Source: Gammaproteobacteria bacterium | GTDB lineage: Bacteria > Pseudomonadota > Gammaproteobacteria > Steroidobacterales > Steroidobacteraceae | Reading direction: 5' to 3' | Assembly (NCBI GenBank): GCA_005878835.1 | Contig: VBMV01000101.1 | Coordinates: 1 to 32,170 of the forward strand | DNA length: 32,170 nucleotides | In this document: piece after piece, positions 1 through 9,123 of the stretch | How the letters are laid out: each line of letters opens with the position of its first letter | How positions within the stretch are numbered: the stretch's first letter is position 1 | Translations under genes and position numbers: made by a program | Notes under the pieces: generated by a model | Told to the model about the DNA's origin: nothing | Database searches by the model: none | Seen by the model: only the letters and a program-made list of their open reading frames with translations

Positions 1-466
1 CGATGTTGACCCCGGCGTTGACGGCATCGCCCCGCCCGCCCTGTTCCTTGTCGATGACCCGCAGGCGTGGATCGACCGTGGACTGATAGACAGCGCGCAC
101 CGGCCGGGTCTTGAGGCGTGCGCGGTAGGCCTCGGGAAAGGGCTTGAGGGAGTAGGCGGTGGTGAGCACTTCCAGAGTGCGGTCGGTCGAGCCGTCGTTC
201 ACCACGACGATCTCGTACTCCGGGTAATGTTGCTGCAGCGAGTGCAGCGTTCGCAGGATGTTGGCCTCCTCGTTGCGCGCGGGAATCACGATGCTGACGG
301 GCGGTGCGAAGCCGCCGAGCAGGTGCGGGAGCCCGGCCACGTCGCGGCTCTGCATGTAGCGTGCGACGCCGCCGAGCGCGCGGACGATCAACATGGCGTA
401 CACGGCATTCAGCGCCAGGAAGTACAGCAGAAAGAACCACTGGGCAGCGAGAAAGAACGACATCAT
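1..466 (-). CDS. Family 2 glycosyltransferase, N-terminal part (runs off left edge)
   Basis: About 155 residues are visible; the rest lies beyond the window. An N-terminal hydrophobic segment (about residues 3-30) is followed by a GT-A nucleotide-sugar fold: a [12 protein letters not shown] start strand, the VVVNDGSTD motif, and [13 protein letters not shown], which is typical of processive BcsA/PgaC/NodC-like membrane glycosyltransferases. The family makes or extends cell-surface polysaccharide at the inner membrane using UDP-sugars; the actual sugar cannot be told here. The ATG at 466 overlaps the stop of the upstream HEAT-repeat gene (ATGA), so the two are translationally coupled. The DxD and QxxRW motifs, if present, lie outside the window. 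Family is confident, substrate unknown. Confidence 0.85.
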   Translation of the reverse strand, partial: MMSFFLAAQWFFLLYFLALNAVYAMLIVRALGGVARYMQSRDVAGLPHLLGGFAPPVSIVIPARNEEANILRTLHSLQQHYPEYEIVVVNDGSTDRTLEVLTTAYSLKPFPEAYRARLKTRPVRAVYQSTVDPRLRVIDKEQGGRGDAVNAGVNI

Positions 467-1599
467 CGGCCGGCTCCGATCCGCATCCGGCCCGTCGGAG
501 ACAGGTCCGTCGGCGACAGGTCCGTGCCGGGCTGCCCGGGAGGCGCCCCTTCGGCGATGGCCTGGCTCAGGATGTCTCTGGCGTAGCGATCGCTGAGGGT
601 GCTGTGGATGTCGCGCAGGCGCTGATCGTTCCGCGGCGAGAGGCCGACGATGGCCTGCGCAGCGCGGTAGCGCACCCACCACTCTCGGTCGGCGAGCAAC
701 GGCGCCAGCTTCTCCCGATCCGCTCCTCGGCCCATCTTCCCCACACAACCGGCAGCGACCGCGCGCACGTGCCAGCGCGGATGGGTCAGGTAGCGGTACA
801 GCAGCGGCAGATCCTGACGGTCGCCGAACCTGCCGATCACGTGCAGGCAGGGGGCGATGACTTCATCGACGTGAGGCTCGCGCAGGATCTGCCGCACGGT
901 CGGCAGCGCGGTGGAGTAGTCACATACCGCAAGGAAAGGAATGAGCCCGGGCCGGCGCGACTCGGGAGCCTGCAGAAGGGCGCGCGCGAAGGGCCCGGAC
1001 ACGCGCTCCGGACCGATCTCCTCGAGGATGCCCGCGACCTTGGCCGCCGGCCAGTTGAGGTGTCTGACGGCGAGTGACACGACCGTCTCGGTGGCTGCCG
1101 CCGGATCGATGCGCGCGATCGCCTGCGTCGCGGCCAGCGATAGCAACGGGTGCCCGGATTGGGCGATCTGGCACAAGCGGGGCCACTCGAGCCTGTCGCG
1201 CAGCTGGCCGAGCGTCACTAGGCCCAAGAGCTTCCTGCGCACGCTGCGGCGGCGCAGGAGCCGGCGGGCCAGGCAGTCGATTTTCGTGACGGCGGCGACG
1301 CGGCCCATCCAGTGGCAGATTCCCGCATCCTGCTCGTTCCGCTCGCGCAGCGTGTTCCACAGTATCAGCAGCAGGAAGCGTTCGCCGGGAGGAACGGTCG
1401 GCAGGGGCCTGGGATTCCTCGCACCGCCCTCGAGCAGTATCGGAGTCCACCGCGCGGACAGCCTGGCGTAGCGGCGCTCCCTCATGAGCAGTACCGCACG
1501 CAGACAAAGGATATAGGTCATCATGAGCAGCACGATGACCATCAGGCCGAGCGACCCCCAACGGGTGGCAACCAGTATCGAGACGAAATCCGAGCTCAT
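463..1599 (-). CDS. Membrane-anchored HEAT-repeat protein
   Basis: A 378-residue protein with one N-terminal transmembrane helix (about residues 15-37) followed by a basic linker and a long alpha-helical solenoid. Repeats of HEAT/PBS-lyase type can be read, for example [31 protein letters not shown] and [16 protein letters not shown], the last two being the clearest. Such solenoids are protein-binding scaffolds; no catalytic motif is visible. It sits directly upstream of the membrane glycosyltransferase with a 4-base overlap, so it probably acts as a partner or scaffold of that enzyme at the inner membrane (inference). No strong ribosome binding site precedes the ATG at 1599, so the exact start is less certain than the frame. 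Confidence 0.8.
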   Translation of the reverse strand: MSSDFVSILVATRWGSLGLMVIVLLMMTYILCLRAVLLMRERRYARLSARWTPILLEGGARNPRPLPTVPPGERFLLLILWNTLRERNEQDAGICHWMGRVAAVTKIDCLARRLLRRRSVRRKLLGLVTLGQLRDRLEWPRLCQIAQSGHPLLSLAATQAIARIDPAAATETVVSLAVRHLNWPAAKVAGILEEIGPERVSGPFARALLQAPESRRPGLIPFLAVCDYSTALPTVRQILREPHVDEVIAPCLHVIGRFGDRQDLPLLYRYLTHPRWHVRAVAAGCVGKMGRGADREKLAPLLADREWWVRYRAAQAIVGLSPRNDQRLRDIHSTLSDRYARDILSQAIAEGAPPGQPGTDLSPTDLSPTGRMRIGAGR

Positions 1600-1993
1600 A
1601 AGCGCTATCAGACGCGGTACGCGCCTTGGTTATGTTATTTGACCGCATCACGCGGCACGGATCGCCGAGGGAGGATGCCGCGCCGGCGCACTGCGAGACA
1701 TACGCACTTCCCGCACTGCGATAGTGACAAGAACCAGCGACGGCACAGCGTGATGCCGTTCACGACTGCGGCAACTGGCACCCGTGATGCGCCGGCAGCG
1801 CGACGGCTCCCCCGTTGGGGAGCGCGCTGACCGATCGCAGCGGCGCCGAAGAGTCGCCGGAATTTACATCCTCGAGCGCGCACCGCGGCTCATTAAGTCA
1901 CGTGCGCCGTGCAAGTCGTTGGCAAACCATCGTGCGACCGGCAGCGGCACGCTGCTTGCAGCGCAGCATCCTGAGCCTTGGCACGGTGGCACG
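1600..1993. other. 394-base region without a convincing gene
   Basis: Lies between the divergent HEAT-repeat gene and the small secreted protein gene, so it should hold promoters for both. It includes an AT-richer patch around 1628-1640. Open frames across it on both strands are arginine-rich and look like GC-driven shadows. No tRNA, terminator or clear -35/-10 pair was recognised. A short direct repeat GCACTGCGA occurs near 1686 and 1713. Confidence 0.5.
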
Positions 1994-2233
1994 ATGAACA
2001 ACAAGAAGCTCGGCTTGATCGCTTTCGCGGCCTGCCTCGCGATAGCGGTCCTCTGCCTGAGCCCGCCGGTGCCGGCTCAGCCGGCTCGCGGCACCGGGTC
2101 AATCGACGCCGGCGCCAACCTCGTCAACCCCCCTCCCAACCAGGATGACGACACGACTGCTGACACCGGCGACCCCAGCGGGGATGCGACGCCTGTGCCC
2201 GAGCCGCAAACTCCCGCGCTCGCGTCCCCCTAA
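1994..2233 (+). CDS. Small secreted hypothetical protein
   Basis: Encodes 79 residues. The start at 1994 is chosen because it gives a classic Sec signal peptide: MNNKK, a hydrophobic core (LIAFAACLAIAVLCL), then a likely cleavage after VPAQPA around residues 29-31. The mature part is about 48 residues, acidic and rich in Pro, Asp and Thr (for example NQDDDTTADTGDPSGD), and looks disordered. No family is recognised. Its stop codon overlaps the stop of the convergent sensor kinase gene (TAA at 2231-2233 against TAG at 2232-2230), leaving no room for a terminator between them. The upstream ribosome binding site is weak. It could be a real exported peptide or lipoprotein-like product; a spurious frame is less likely given the signal peptide. 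Confidence 0.55.
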   Translation: MNNKKLGLIAFAACLAIAVLCLSPPVPAQPARGTGSIDAGANLVNPPPNQDDDTTADTGDPSGDATPVPEPQTPALASP

Positions 2234-3654
2234 GCCGTCGCCGCCGCCGTCAGTCCCGCCGAGCGTGCGCGGCCCATCGCTGGCAGGGTGATCGTCACCG
2301 AGAGCCCGCCGCCCTCCGCGTTGCGCGCCGCGATGTGCCCGCCGTGCAGCGCGACCGCGCGCGAGGCGATCGCGAGCCCCAGGCCCTCGCCGCCCGCGCG
2401 GCCGTGTCCGCGCGCCGCATCCACCCGGTAGAACGGCTCGAAGATGCGTCCCAGCTCCTGCTCCGGCACGCCGGGGCCCTGATCGCGGATGACGACCTCG
2501 ACCAGGCCCCCCTGCTGCCCTTCGCCCGCCACGCGATCAGCCGCGATCCCGACCACGGCATCCGCCGGACTGTAACGCACCGCATTGCGGATCACGTTCT
2601 CGAAGGCGCTGCGCAGCAGCTCCGGATCACCCCAGACCGGCAGCGGACCCTGCGCCCGCACCTGCACGAGACACCCTTGCGCATCCGCCTCGATGGCCAC
2701 GTCCGCGACGATGGCGCGCAGCAGCTCGCCGACGTCGACGCTCGAGCGCTCGAGCGCGTGCACGGGGCGCTCCAGGCTCACGAGCTTCAGCGTGCGTGCG
2801 ATGAGAGCTTCGAGACGCGCCGCCTCGCACTCGATGCGCTCGAGATTGCGCTCCACGGCACCCTCCTCGCGCCGCGCGAGCGACAGCGCGAGTTGCAGCC
2901 GCGCCAGCGGCGAGCGCAGCTCGTGCGAGACGTCGCGCAGCAGCTGCTGTTTCGCCTCGAGGAGCAGACGCAGCCGCTCCGCCATGGTGTCGAGGTCGGC
3001 CGCGAGGAGCCCGAGATCATTCTGTCGCCCCTTGAGCGCCGGCAGCACCCGCACGTTGAGATCGCCCGCGGCGAGCCGGCGGGTCGCGAGCCGCAGCCGG
3101 TCGACGGGAGCGGCGAGGTAGCGGGCGAGGACGTAACACACCGCCCCGCTCACCACGAGGGCGATCGCCAGCAGCGTCAGCGGCACACCCGGCAGCTCCA
3201 GCTCGCCGAACAGGCGCGGTCTGTCGTGCACCGGGCCGATGACCACGTGATAGGTGCTGCCGCCTGGGGCCACCAGCACCAGCGCCCCGCCCCTGGGTGC
3301 AATGGCGCCCGCGGAGCTGCCTGCCTGCGTGCCGCCGCCGGGGGCCGCAGCCGTAGCGCTCGAGCCTCTCAGGAAAGGCGGCAGCGGCCGCCCGAGGAGC
3401 TCCCGGCCTGCGGGCTCTACCACGAAAGTGCGGCCCAAGGGTTCCGCGGGCAACGATTGCAGCCAGCTGCGCAGCGCTGCGGGCCCGCCGGACTCGAAGG
3501 CGCGCGCCGCCTGCGCGTACAGCTGGCCGCGCTGTACCGACGGACGGTCGGTGCGGTGTGCGGTGGCGTTGACCGCGACCGTGACCGTGCCCACCAGGAT
3601 CAGGGCCAGCGCCACCCAGAAGGCGAGAAAGATCCGCCAGTAGAGCGAATGCAT
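2230..3654 (-). CDS. cpxA: CpxA-like sensor histidine kinase
   Basis: A 474-residue inner-membrane kinase. Transmembrane helices lie at about residues 8-30 and 157-180 around a periplasmic sensor of roughly 125 residues. HAMP linker about 180-232, H-box DVSHELRSPLARLQ with phospho-accepting His244, N-box ENVIRNAVRY (about 352-361), G1 DQGPGVP (391-397), F-box FEPFYRVD and G2 GEGLGLAI (about 423-430). The N-terminus (LYWRIFLAFW) and H-box surroundings closely recall Escherichia coli CpxA, which senses envelope stress. The periplasmic part is Gly/Ala-rich in its middle and differs from E. coli, so the signal may differ. It starts 4 bases after the regulator gene, hence an operon. BaeS is an alternative assignment because BaeSR controls MdtABC in E. 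coli, but the motifs look more CpxA-like. Confidence 0.85.
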   Translation of the reverse strand: MHSLYWRIFLAFWVALALILVGTVTVAVNATAHRTDRPSVQRGQLYAQAARAFESGGPAALRSWLQSLPAEPLGRTFVVEPAGRELLGRPLPPFLRGSSATAAAPGGGTQAGSSAGAIAPRGGALVLVAPGGSTYHVVIGPVHDRPRLFGELELPGVPLTLLAIALVVSGAVCYVLARYLAAPVDRLRLATRRLAAGDLNVRVLPALKGRQNDLGLLAADLDTMAERLRLLLEAKQQLLRDVSHELRSPLARLQLALSLARREEGAVERNLERIECEAARLEALIARTLKLVSLERPVHALERSSVDVGELLRAIVADVAIEADAQGCLVQVRAQGPLPVWGDPELLRSAFENVIRNAVRYSPADAVVGIAADRVAGEGQQGGLVEVVIRDQGPGVPEQELGRIFEPFYRVDAARGHGRAGGEGLGLAIASRAVALHGGHIAARNAEGGGLSVTITLPAMGRARSAGLTAAATA

Positions 3655-3658
3655 GCGC

Positions 3659-4396
3659 CTAACCCTGCGACGCCGGTGCGCGCGCGGGCGCGAGGGTGAG
3701 CGCGTAGCCCGAGCCGCGCACGCTCTGCAGCGTGAGGCGGTCGGTGTGCTTCATGAGCTTGCGGCGCAGGTTGCTCACGTGCGTGTCGAGGCTGCGATCG
3801 GTCGGCAGCAGCCGGCGCCCGAGTGCCTGGGTCATGAGCTCATCGCGCGTCACGGTGCGCGTATCCGCGCGCACCAGCAGCTCCAGAATCCGCAGCTCCG
3901 CGGACGTGAGCTCCAGGTCGCGATCAGCGATGTCGGCGCGGCGCGCGCGCAGGTCGAGGCGCAGCGGCCCCCACAGGATGAGTCCGCTCGCGCTCTGGCC
4001 CTCCCCCGGCATGCGCCGCAACACCGCCCGGATGCGCGCCACCAGCTCGCGCGGGCTGAAGGGTTTGGCGAGGTAGTCGTCGGCCCCCATCTCCAGTCCC
4101 ACCACGCGATCGACCTCCTCGCCCCGGGCGGTGAGCATGATGACCGGCACACGGCTGACGGCGCGGATGCGGCGCAGCACTTCGAAGCCCGACAGCTCCG
4201 GCAGCATCACATCCAGCACCACGAGGTCCACCGCCGCGCGCCCGAGCTGCTCCAGTCCCGCGGGCCCGGTGCCCGCGGTGAGGGTGAGGAACCCCTCCGG
4301 GGCGAGGTACTCCGCCAGCATCGCGCACAGCTCCTGATCGTCATCGACGATGAGGAGTGTCGGCTTTGACTCGCCCGGGGCGTCCGCCGGATTCAT
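3659..4396 (-). CDS. cpxR: CpxR-like OmpR-family response regulator
   Basis: A 245-residue DNA-binding regulator. The receiver domain (about 11-125) shows the acidic pocket IVDDD (residues 17-20), phospho-acceptor Asp62 in VVLDVMLP, Thr89 and Lys111 in LAKPF. The C-terminal winged helix (about 145-240) includes TRDELMTQALGRRL and SLDTHVSNLRRKL, as in CpxR. The start at 4396 is preferred over an upstream ATG at 4450 because the extra 18 residues look like non-coding sequence and would cover the predicted promoter. It lies first in a two-gene operon with the sensor kinase and diverges from the RND pump operon, whose expression it probably controls (inference from position and from the GTAAA repeats in the gap). 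Confidence 0.87.
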   Translation of the reverse strand: MNPADAPGESKPTLLIVDDDQELCAMLAEYLAPEGFLTLTAGTGPAGLEQLGRAAVDLVVLDVMLPELSGFEVLRRIRAVSRVPVIMLTARGEEVDRVVGLEMGADDYLAKPFSPRELVARIRAVLRRMPGEGQSASGLILWGPLRLDLRARRADIADRDLELTSAELRILELLVRADTRTVTRDELMTQALGRRLLPTDRSLDTHVSNLRRKLMKHTDRLTLQSVRGSGYALTLAPARAPASQG

Positions 4397-4457
4397 GACC
4401 GCGACGATACACGCTCCGCGGGTTTCCCGGCCCCGGCTGCACGGAAACACAGATTTC

Positions 4458-4483
4458 TTTGCATTTCTTTACCGGTTGCTTAC
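4458..4483 (-). promoter_or_regulatory. Candidate CpxR-box direct repeats
   Basis: On the minus strand the segment reads GTAAG-N6-GTAAA-N5-GCAAA. The CpxR consensus is a direct repeat of GTAAA with 5-base spacing, so the second pair matches at 9 of 10 bases with the right spacing, and a third half-site lies upstream. It sits in the 237-base gap between the divergent regulator and pump operons, in the only locally AT-rich stretch. It is 62 bases upstream of the regulator start and about 150 upstream of the pump operon start. Binding is inferred, not shown. Confidence 0.5.
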
Positions 4484-4633
4484 ACCACCGAGCCAACACC
4501 TGTGCCAACGTGTCGTTCTCCTGGGGGGTGGCGCGGTGCTCCTGCGCGCCGCCGCAATTTTTGCCTCGCGGGCCGCGCTTGCGGCAGAAGGTGCAGTTGC
4601 GCCATCGTGCGGGCAGTCAGATGAGAGGCGCCG

Positions 4634-5947
4634 ATGACCCCCGATCCGGTCCCGCATGACATCACCGCCCCAGGGCAGGCGCGCGAGGCGCGCCGCAGGC
4701 GCCTCATCTTCGCGGCCGTGACCGCGGCGGTGCTGGCGGCCGTGATCGCCTGGGCTATGAAGCCCGGCAGTCAGTCCGCGGGCGGGCCCGGCGGCGCGGG
4801 CCGGGGCGCATTCAGCGGCGGGCCGGTCCCGGTGCGGGCCGTGGCCGCGACCACCGGCACGGTGGAGGTCACGGTCGATGCGCTCGGCACCGTGAGCGCG
4901 CTCAACACCGCGACCATCCACAGCCGGGTCGACGGGCCGCTCCTCAAGGTGCCCTTTCACGAAGGGCAGCTCGTGAAGGCGGGAGACCTGCTCGCCCAGA
5001 TCGACCCGAGCACGTTCCAGGCGGCGCTCAACCAGGCCGAGGGGCAGCTCGCGAAGGATCAGGCGCAGCTCGCGGGTGCGCGCGTCGACCTCGAGCGCTA
5101 CACGGGGCTCCTGGCGAAGGATTCCATCGCCCGCCAGACGGTCGATGCGCAGCGCTTCACCGTGCAGCAACTCGAGGGCGCGGCGCGGGCCGACAAGGCG
5201 GCGGTCGAGACCGCACGGCTGCAGCTGACCTTCACCCGCATCACCGCGCCGTTTGCCGGGCGCGTGGGGCTGCGCCAGGTCGATCCCGGCAACATGGTTC
5301 ATGCCTCCGATACCAACGGGCTGGTGGTGCTCACCCAGACGCACCCGATCTACGTGGTGTTCGCGGTGCCCTCCGCGCATCTCGCGCAGATCTATCCGCA
5401 CTGGAGCCGCGGCGATGCGCTCACCGTCCAGGCGCTCGACCGCGACGGCAAGGTACTGGCCTCCGGCAAGCTCGCCGCCGTCGACAACCAGATCGACACC
5501 AGCACCGGGACCATCAGGATCAAGGCGCAGTTCGACAACTCCAACGACGCCCTGTTTCCGGATCAGTTCGTGACCGCGAGGCTCAAGATGGACACCCTCT
5601 CCGGCGCCACCCTGGTGCCCGCCGCCTCGGTGCAGCGCGGTGCGCCCGGCACCTTTGTCTATGTGGTCAATGCCGACAACACGGTCAGCCTGCGCAAACT
5701 GAGCCTCGGACCCGCCAGCGGGGAGCTGGTCTCGGTGCAGGATGGCGTGCAACCCGGAGAGAAAGTGGTCATCGACGGACTCGACAAGCTGCGCGACGGC
5801 GCTCAGGTCGCGTTGATCGCCGACAACATCCGTGGCGCCACCGCCCCCGGCGCACCGCCGCCCCCACCCGCACAGCACCCGCACCGGCGCCGCACCGCCG
5901 CGGCCAGCGCGCCAGTGACGCCGCGCCCCAAGCGGATGACGTCGTGA
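4634..5947 (+). CDS. mdtA: RND efflux periplasmic adaptor, MdtA-like
   Basis: A 437-residue membrane-fusion protein that links the inner-membrane RND pump to the outer-membrane channel. An N-terminal signal anchor (about residues 24-42) is followed by a Gly/Pro-rich linker, a lipoyl-like half ([20 protein letters not shown]), a coiled-coil hairpin (about 135-205: [22 protein letters not shown] and following), the second lipoyl half and beta-barrel ([21 protein letters not shown]) and a membrane-proximal domain. The proline-rich tail ([15 protein letters not shown]) is not essential in the family. A GAGAGG ribosome binding site at 4623-4628 supports the start. First gene of the pump operon; its stop overlaps the GTG of the next gene by 4 bases. 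Confidence 0.92.
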   Translation: MTPDPVPHDITAPGQAREARRRRLIFAAVTAAVLAAVIAWAMKPGSQSAGGPGGAGRGAFSGGPVPVRAVAATTGTVEVTVDALGTVSALNTATIHSRVDGPLLKVPFHEGQLVKAGDLLAQIDPSTFQAALNQAEGQLAKDQAQLAGARVDLERYTGLLAKDSIARQTVDAQRFTVQQLEGAARADKAAVETARLQLTFTRITAPFAGRVGLRQVDPGNMVHASDTNGLVVLTQTHPIYVVFAVPSAHLAQIYPHWSRGDALTVQALDRDGKVLASGKLAAVDNQIDTSTGTIRIKAQFDNSNDALFPDQFVTARLKMDTLSGATLVPAASVQRGAPGTFVYVVNADNTVSLRKLSLGPASGELVSVQDGVQPGEKVVIDGLDKLRDGAQVALIADNIRGATAPGAPPPPPAQHPHRRRTAAASAPVTPRPKRMTS

Positions 5948-8900
5948 ATCCGTCGGCGATCTTCATCGAGCGCCCCGTCGCGACGTGGCTGCTCATGGTG
6001 TCGATTCTGCTGGCGGGCGCGGTCGGCTACCGCGCCCTGTCGGTCTCCGCGCTGCCGCAAGTCGACTACCCGACCATCCAGGTCACGACGCTGTATCCGG
6101 GCGCGAGCCCCGACGTGACCACCTCGGCGATCACCGCGCCGCTCGAGCGCCAGTTCGGTCAGATGCCGGGCCTGTCGCAGATGACCTCGGCGAGCTCCGG
6201 CGGCGCCTCGGTGATCACGCTGCAGTTCGCACTCGCCCTCTCGCTCGACACGGCCGAGCAGGAAGTGCAGGCCGCGATCAACGCCGCGAGCTCCTTCCTG
6301 CCGACCGACCTGCCGATGCCGCCCGTGTACAGCAAGGTCAACCCCGCGGACGCGCCCATCCTCAGCCTCGCGGTCAGCTCGGAGACCCTGCCGCTCACCA
6401 AGGTCGAGGACCTGGTCGACACGCGCCTCGCCGCCAAGCTCTCCGAAGCCCCGGGCGTGGGCCTGGTGAGCCTGGGCGGGGGCCAGCGGCCCGCCATCCG
6501 CATCCAGGTGGACCCGGTGGCGCTCGCCGCGCACGGGCTCTCGCTCGAGGACGTGCGCACTGCGATCGGCAACGCCAACGTCAACCAGGCCAAGGGCAGC
6601 TTCGACGGCCCGCTACGCGCCTCCACCATCGACGCCAACGACCAGCTCAGATCCGCGGACGACTATCGCAACATCGTGCTCATGTACAGGAACGGGGCGC
6701 CGCTGCGGGTGTCGGACATTGCCGCCGTGGTCGAGACGGCGGAGAACGTCAAGCTCGCGGCGTGGGCCGCCGACCGGCGACAGCCGCAGCCCGCCCCCGC
6801 GATCATCGTCAACATCCAGCGCCAGCCGGGCGCCAACGTCATCCAGACCGTGGATCGCATCACCGCGATGCTGCCGCAGCTGCAGGCGAGCCTGCCCGCC
6901 TCGATCAACGTCGCGGTGCTGACCGACCGCACCGTCAGCATCCGCGCCTCGATCGCGGACGTGCAGTTCGAGCTGCTGCTGGCGGTGGTGCTGGTGGTGC
7001 TGGTCATTTTCCTCTTCCTGCGCAGCGCCTCCGCCACCCTCATCCCGAGCATCGCGGTGCCGCTGTCGCTGGTGGGCACCTTCGGCGTCATGTACCTGGT
7101 GGGCTTCTCCATCAACAACCTCACCCTGATGGCGCTCACCATCGCGACCGGTTTCGTCGTGGACGATGCGATCGTGATGATCGAGAACATCTCACGGCAC
7201 GTGGAGCGAGGCAGCGCGCGTTTGCAGGCGGCGTTCAAGGGCTCGCAGCAGATCGGCTTCACCATCATCAGCCTCACGGTGTCCCTCATCGCGGTGCTGA
7301 TTCCGCTCTTGTTCATGGGGGACGTCATCGGGCGGCTGTTCCGCGAGTTCGCCATCACCCTCGCCGTGGCGATCCTCATCTCGGCGGTCGTCTCGCTCAC
7401 CTTCACGCCCATGATGTGCGCGCGTCTGCTCGAGCCGCCGCGCCCGGAGAAGGAGAGCCGTGTGCTGCGCATCGCCGGGGCCGCCTTCGAGAGCCTCGCG
7501 GAGCATTACGGGCGATCGCTGAGGTGGGTGCTCGACCGCCAGCGCATGACGCTGCTCGTCGCCATCGGCACCCTGATCCTCACCGTGGTCCTGTATGTCC
7601 TCACGCCCAAGGGCTTCTTCCCGCCCCAGGATACCGGCCTCATCCAGGGCATTACGGAAGCGCCGCAGTCGGTGTCCTTCGCGGCCATGGCGCAGCGGCA
7701 GGAGGCGCTCGCCCGGGTGCTGCTGCAGGACCCGGCGGTCGAGAGCGTCTCCTCGTTCATCGGCGTGGACGGCGTCAACACCACGCTCAACAGCGGCCGG
7801 CTCCTCATCAACATGGTGCCGAAGAGCGCGCGCAGCCTCGACGCCGCCGGGGTGATCCGCCGCCTGCAGCCGCCCCTTGCGGGCGTGGACGGCATCACCG
7901 TGTACATGCAGCCGGTGCAGGATCTGACCATCGATGCGCGCGTCAGCCGCACCCTCTACGCGCTGTCGGCCGAAGACCCCGACATGAATGAGCTCGCGGT
8001 GTGGGTCAAGAAGCTGGTGGCGCGCCTCAAGACTCTGCCGCAGCTCGCGGACGTGGCGAGTGACCTGCAGGACGAGGGCCTGCAGACCTACGTGGAAATC
8101 GACCGCGATGCCGCCGGACGCCTCGGCGTGACTCCGGCGGCGATCGACAATGCGCTGTACGACGCCTTCGGCCAACGCCTGGTGTCGACGATCTTCACGC
8201 AATCCAACATCTATCGCGTGGTGCTCGAGCTCAAGCCCGGGGACCCGCAGGGCCCGGGACCCCTGGCGGGCCTGTACGTCGCCGCCGTGAACGGCAACGA
8301 GATCCCGCTCGCGAGTGTCGCGCGCATCCGTGAGGGGACCGCGCCGCTCGCGATCAATCACCTCGGGCAGTTCCCGGCCGCCACCGTCTCCTTCAATCTC
8401 GCCCCCGGCGCCTCGCTCGGCGAGGCCGTCAGCGCCATCAAGGCGGCGCAGCAGCAGCTGCAGATCCCGGCGAGCGTGCAGATGAGCTTTCAGGGCGCGG
8501 CGCTCGCGTTCCAGGGCACGCTCGGCAGCACGCTGTGGCTGATCCTCGCCGCGATCGTGACCGTGTACATCGTGCTCGGAGTGCTGTACGAGAGCTACAT
8601 CCACCCGGTGACCATTCTCTCCACGCTCCCCTCCGCCGGCGTCGGCGCGCTGCTGGCGCTCATGATCGCCGGCGAAGACCTCTCGGTCGTGGCCATCATC
8701 GGCATCATTCTCCTGATCGGCATCGTGAAGAAGAACGCGATCATGATGATCGACTTCGCGCTGCAGGCCGAGCGCGGCGAGGGCAAGCCGCCGCGCGAGG
8801 CGATCTACCAGGCAGCGCTCCTGCGGCTGCGGCCGATCCTCATGACCACCATGGCGGCCATGCTGGGGGCGCTGCCGCTGATGCTCGCCTCCGGCATGGG

Positions 8901-9123
8901 CTCGGAGCTGCGCCGCCCGCTCGGCATCGCCATGGTCGGGGGACTGGCGATGAGCCAGGTGCTCACGCTGTTCACCACGCCGGTGATCTACCTGTACTTC
9001 GATCGCCTGGCAGTGCGGCTCGCGAGCTGGCGCGCGCGGGGGCGCGGCGCGGCGCCGCCCGCTGCCACCGCGCCGGCGAGCTTGGGGCACGTGAGCCCAG
9101 AGACCCACGCGCACCCGGCATGA
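5944..9123 (+). CDS. mdtB: RND multidrug efflux pump subunit, MdtB-like
   Basis: A 1059-residue HAE1-type proton-driven efflux transporter, the usual length for the family (about 1040). It begins with a GTG at 5944 inside the overlap GTGA, then the standard N-terminus [17 protein letters not shown] with the first of twelve membrane helices. The proton-relay pair Asp-Asp is present in [14 protein letters not shown], and [13 protein letters not shown] with the relay lysine region lies in helix 10. Two large periplasmic loops carry the drug-binding porter and docking domains. In E. coli MdtB and MdtC form a B2C heterotrimer; two distinct pump genes side by side here point to the same arrangement. 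Substrates cannot be told from sequence; bile salts, novobiocin and beta-lactams are known for E. coli MdtABC. Confidence 0.93.
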   Translation: MNPSAIFIERPVATWLLMVSILLAGAVGYRALSVSALPQVDYPTIQVTTLYPGASPDVTTSAITAPLERQFGQMPGLSQMTSASSGGASVITLQFALALSLDTAEQEVQAAINAASSFLPTDLPMPPVYSKVNPADAPILSLAVSSETLPLTKVEDLVDTRLAAKLSEAPGVGLVSLGGGQRPAIRIQVDPVALAAHGLSLEDVRTAIGNANVNQAKGSFDGPLRASTIDANDQLRSADDYRNIVLMYRNGAPLRVSDIAAVVETAENVKLAAWAADRRQPQPAPAIIVNIQRQPGANVIQTVDRITAMLPQLQASLPASINVAVLTDRTVSIRASIADVQFELLLAVVLVVLVIFLFLRSASATLIPSIAVPLSLVGTFGVMYLVGFSINNLTLMALTIATGFVVDDAIVMIENISRHVERGSARLQAAFKGSQQIGFTIISLTVSLIAVLIPLLFMGDVIGRLFREFAITLAVAILISAVVSLTFTPMMCARLLEPPRPEKESRVLRIAGAAFESLAEHYGRSLRWVLDRQRMTLLVAIGTLILTVVLYVLTPKGFFPPQDTGLIQGITEAPQSVSFAAMAQRQEALARVLLQDPAVESVSSFIGVDGVNTTLNSGRLLINMVPKSARSLDAAGVIRRLQPPLAGVDGITVYMQPVQDLTIDARVSRTLYALSAEDPDMNELAVWVKKLVARLKTLPQLADVASDLQDEGLQTYVEIDRDAAGRLGVTPAAIDNALYDAFGQRLVSTIFTQSNIYRVVLELKPGDPQGPGPLAGLYVAAVNGNEIPLASVARIREGTAPLAINHLGQFPAATVSFNLAPGASLGEAVSAIKAAQQQLQIPASVQMSFQGAALAFQGTLGSTLWLILAAIVTVYIVLGVLYESYIHPVTILSTLPSAGVGALLALMIAGEDLSVVAIIGIILLIGIVKKNAIMMIDFALQAERGEGKPPREAIYQAALLRLRPILMTTMAAMLGALPLMLASGMGSELRRPLGIAMVGGLAMSQVLTLFTTPVIYLYFDRLAVRLASWRARGRGAAPPAATAPASLGHVSPETHAHPA

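Noticed and set aside
1635..1883. Minus-strand frame of 82 codons in the 1600-1993 gap
   Set aside because: Arg/Ala-rich with no signal peptide, ribosome binding site or family match; not supportable.
4469..5884. Long open frame on the minus strand (471 codons)
   Set aside because: Lies fully antisense to the adaptor gene; composition is His/Arg/Gly-rich and typical of GC-driven shadow frames.
7192..9114. Minus-strand open frame of 640 codons
   Set aside because: Antisense to the MdtB-like gene with no recognisable domain; a mirror of its codon bias.
8535..9119. Extension of the MdtC-like frame upstream into the mdtB-like gene
   Set aside because: Residues are Arg/His-rich noise; the canonical pump N-terminus begins at the ATG at 9120.
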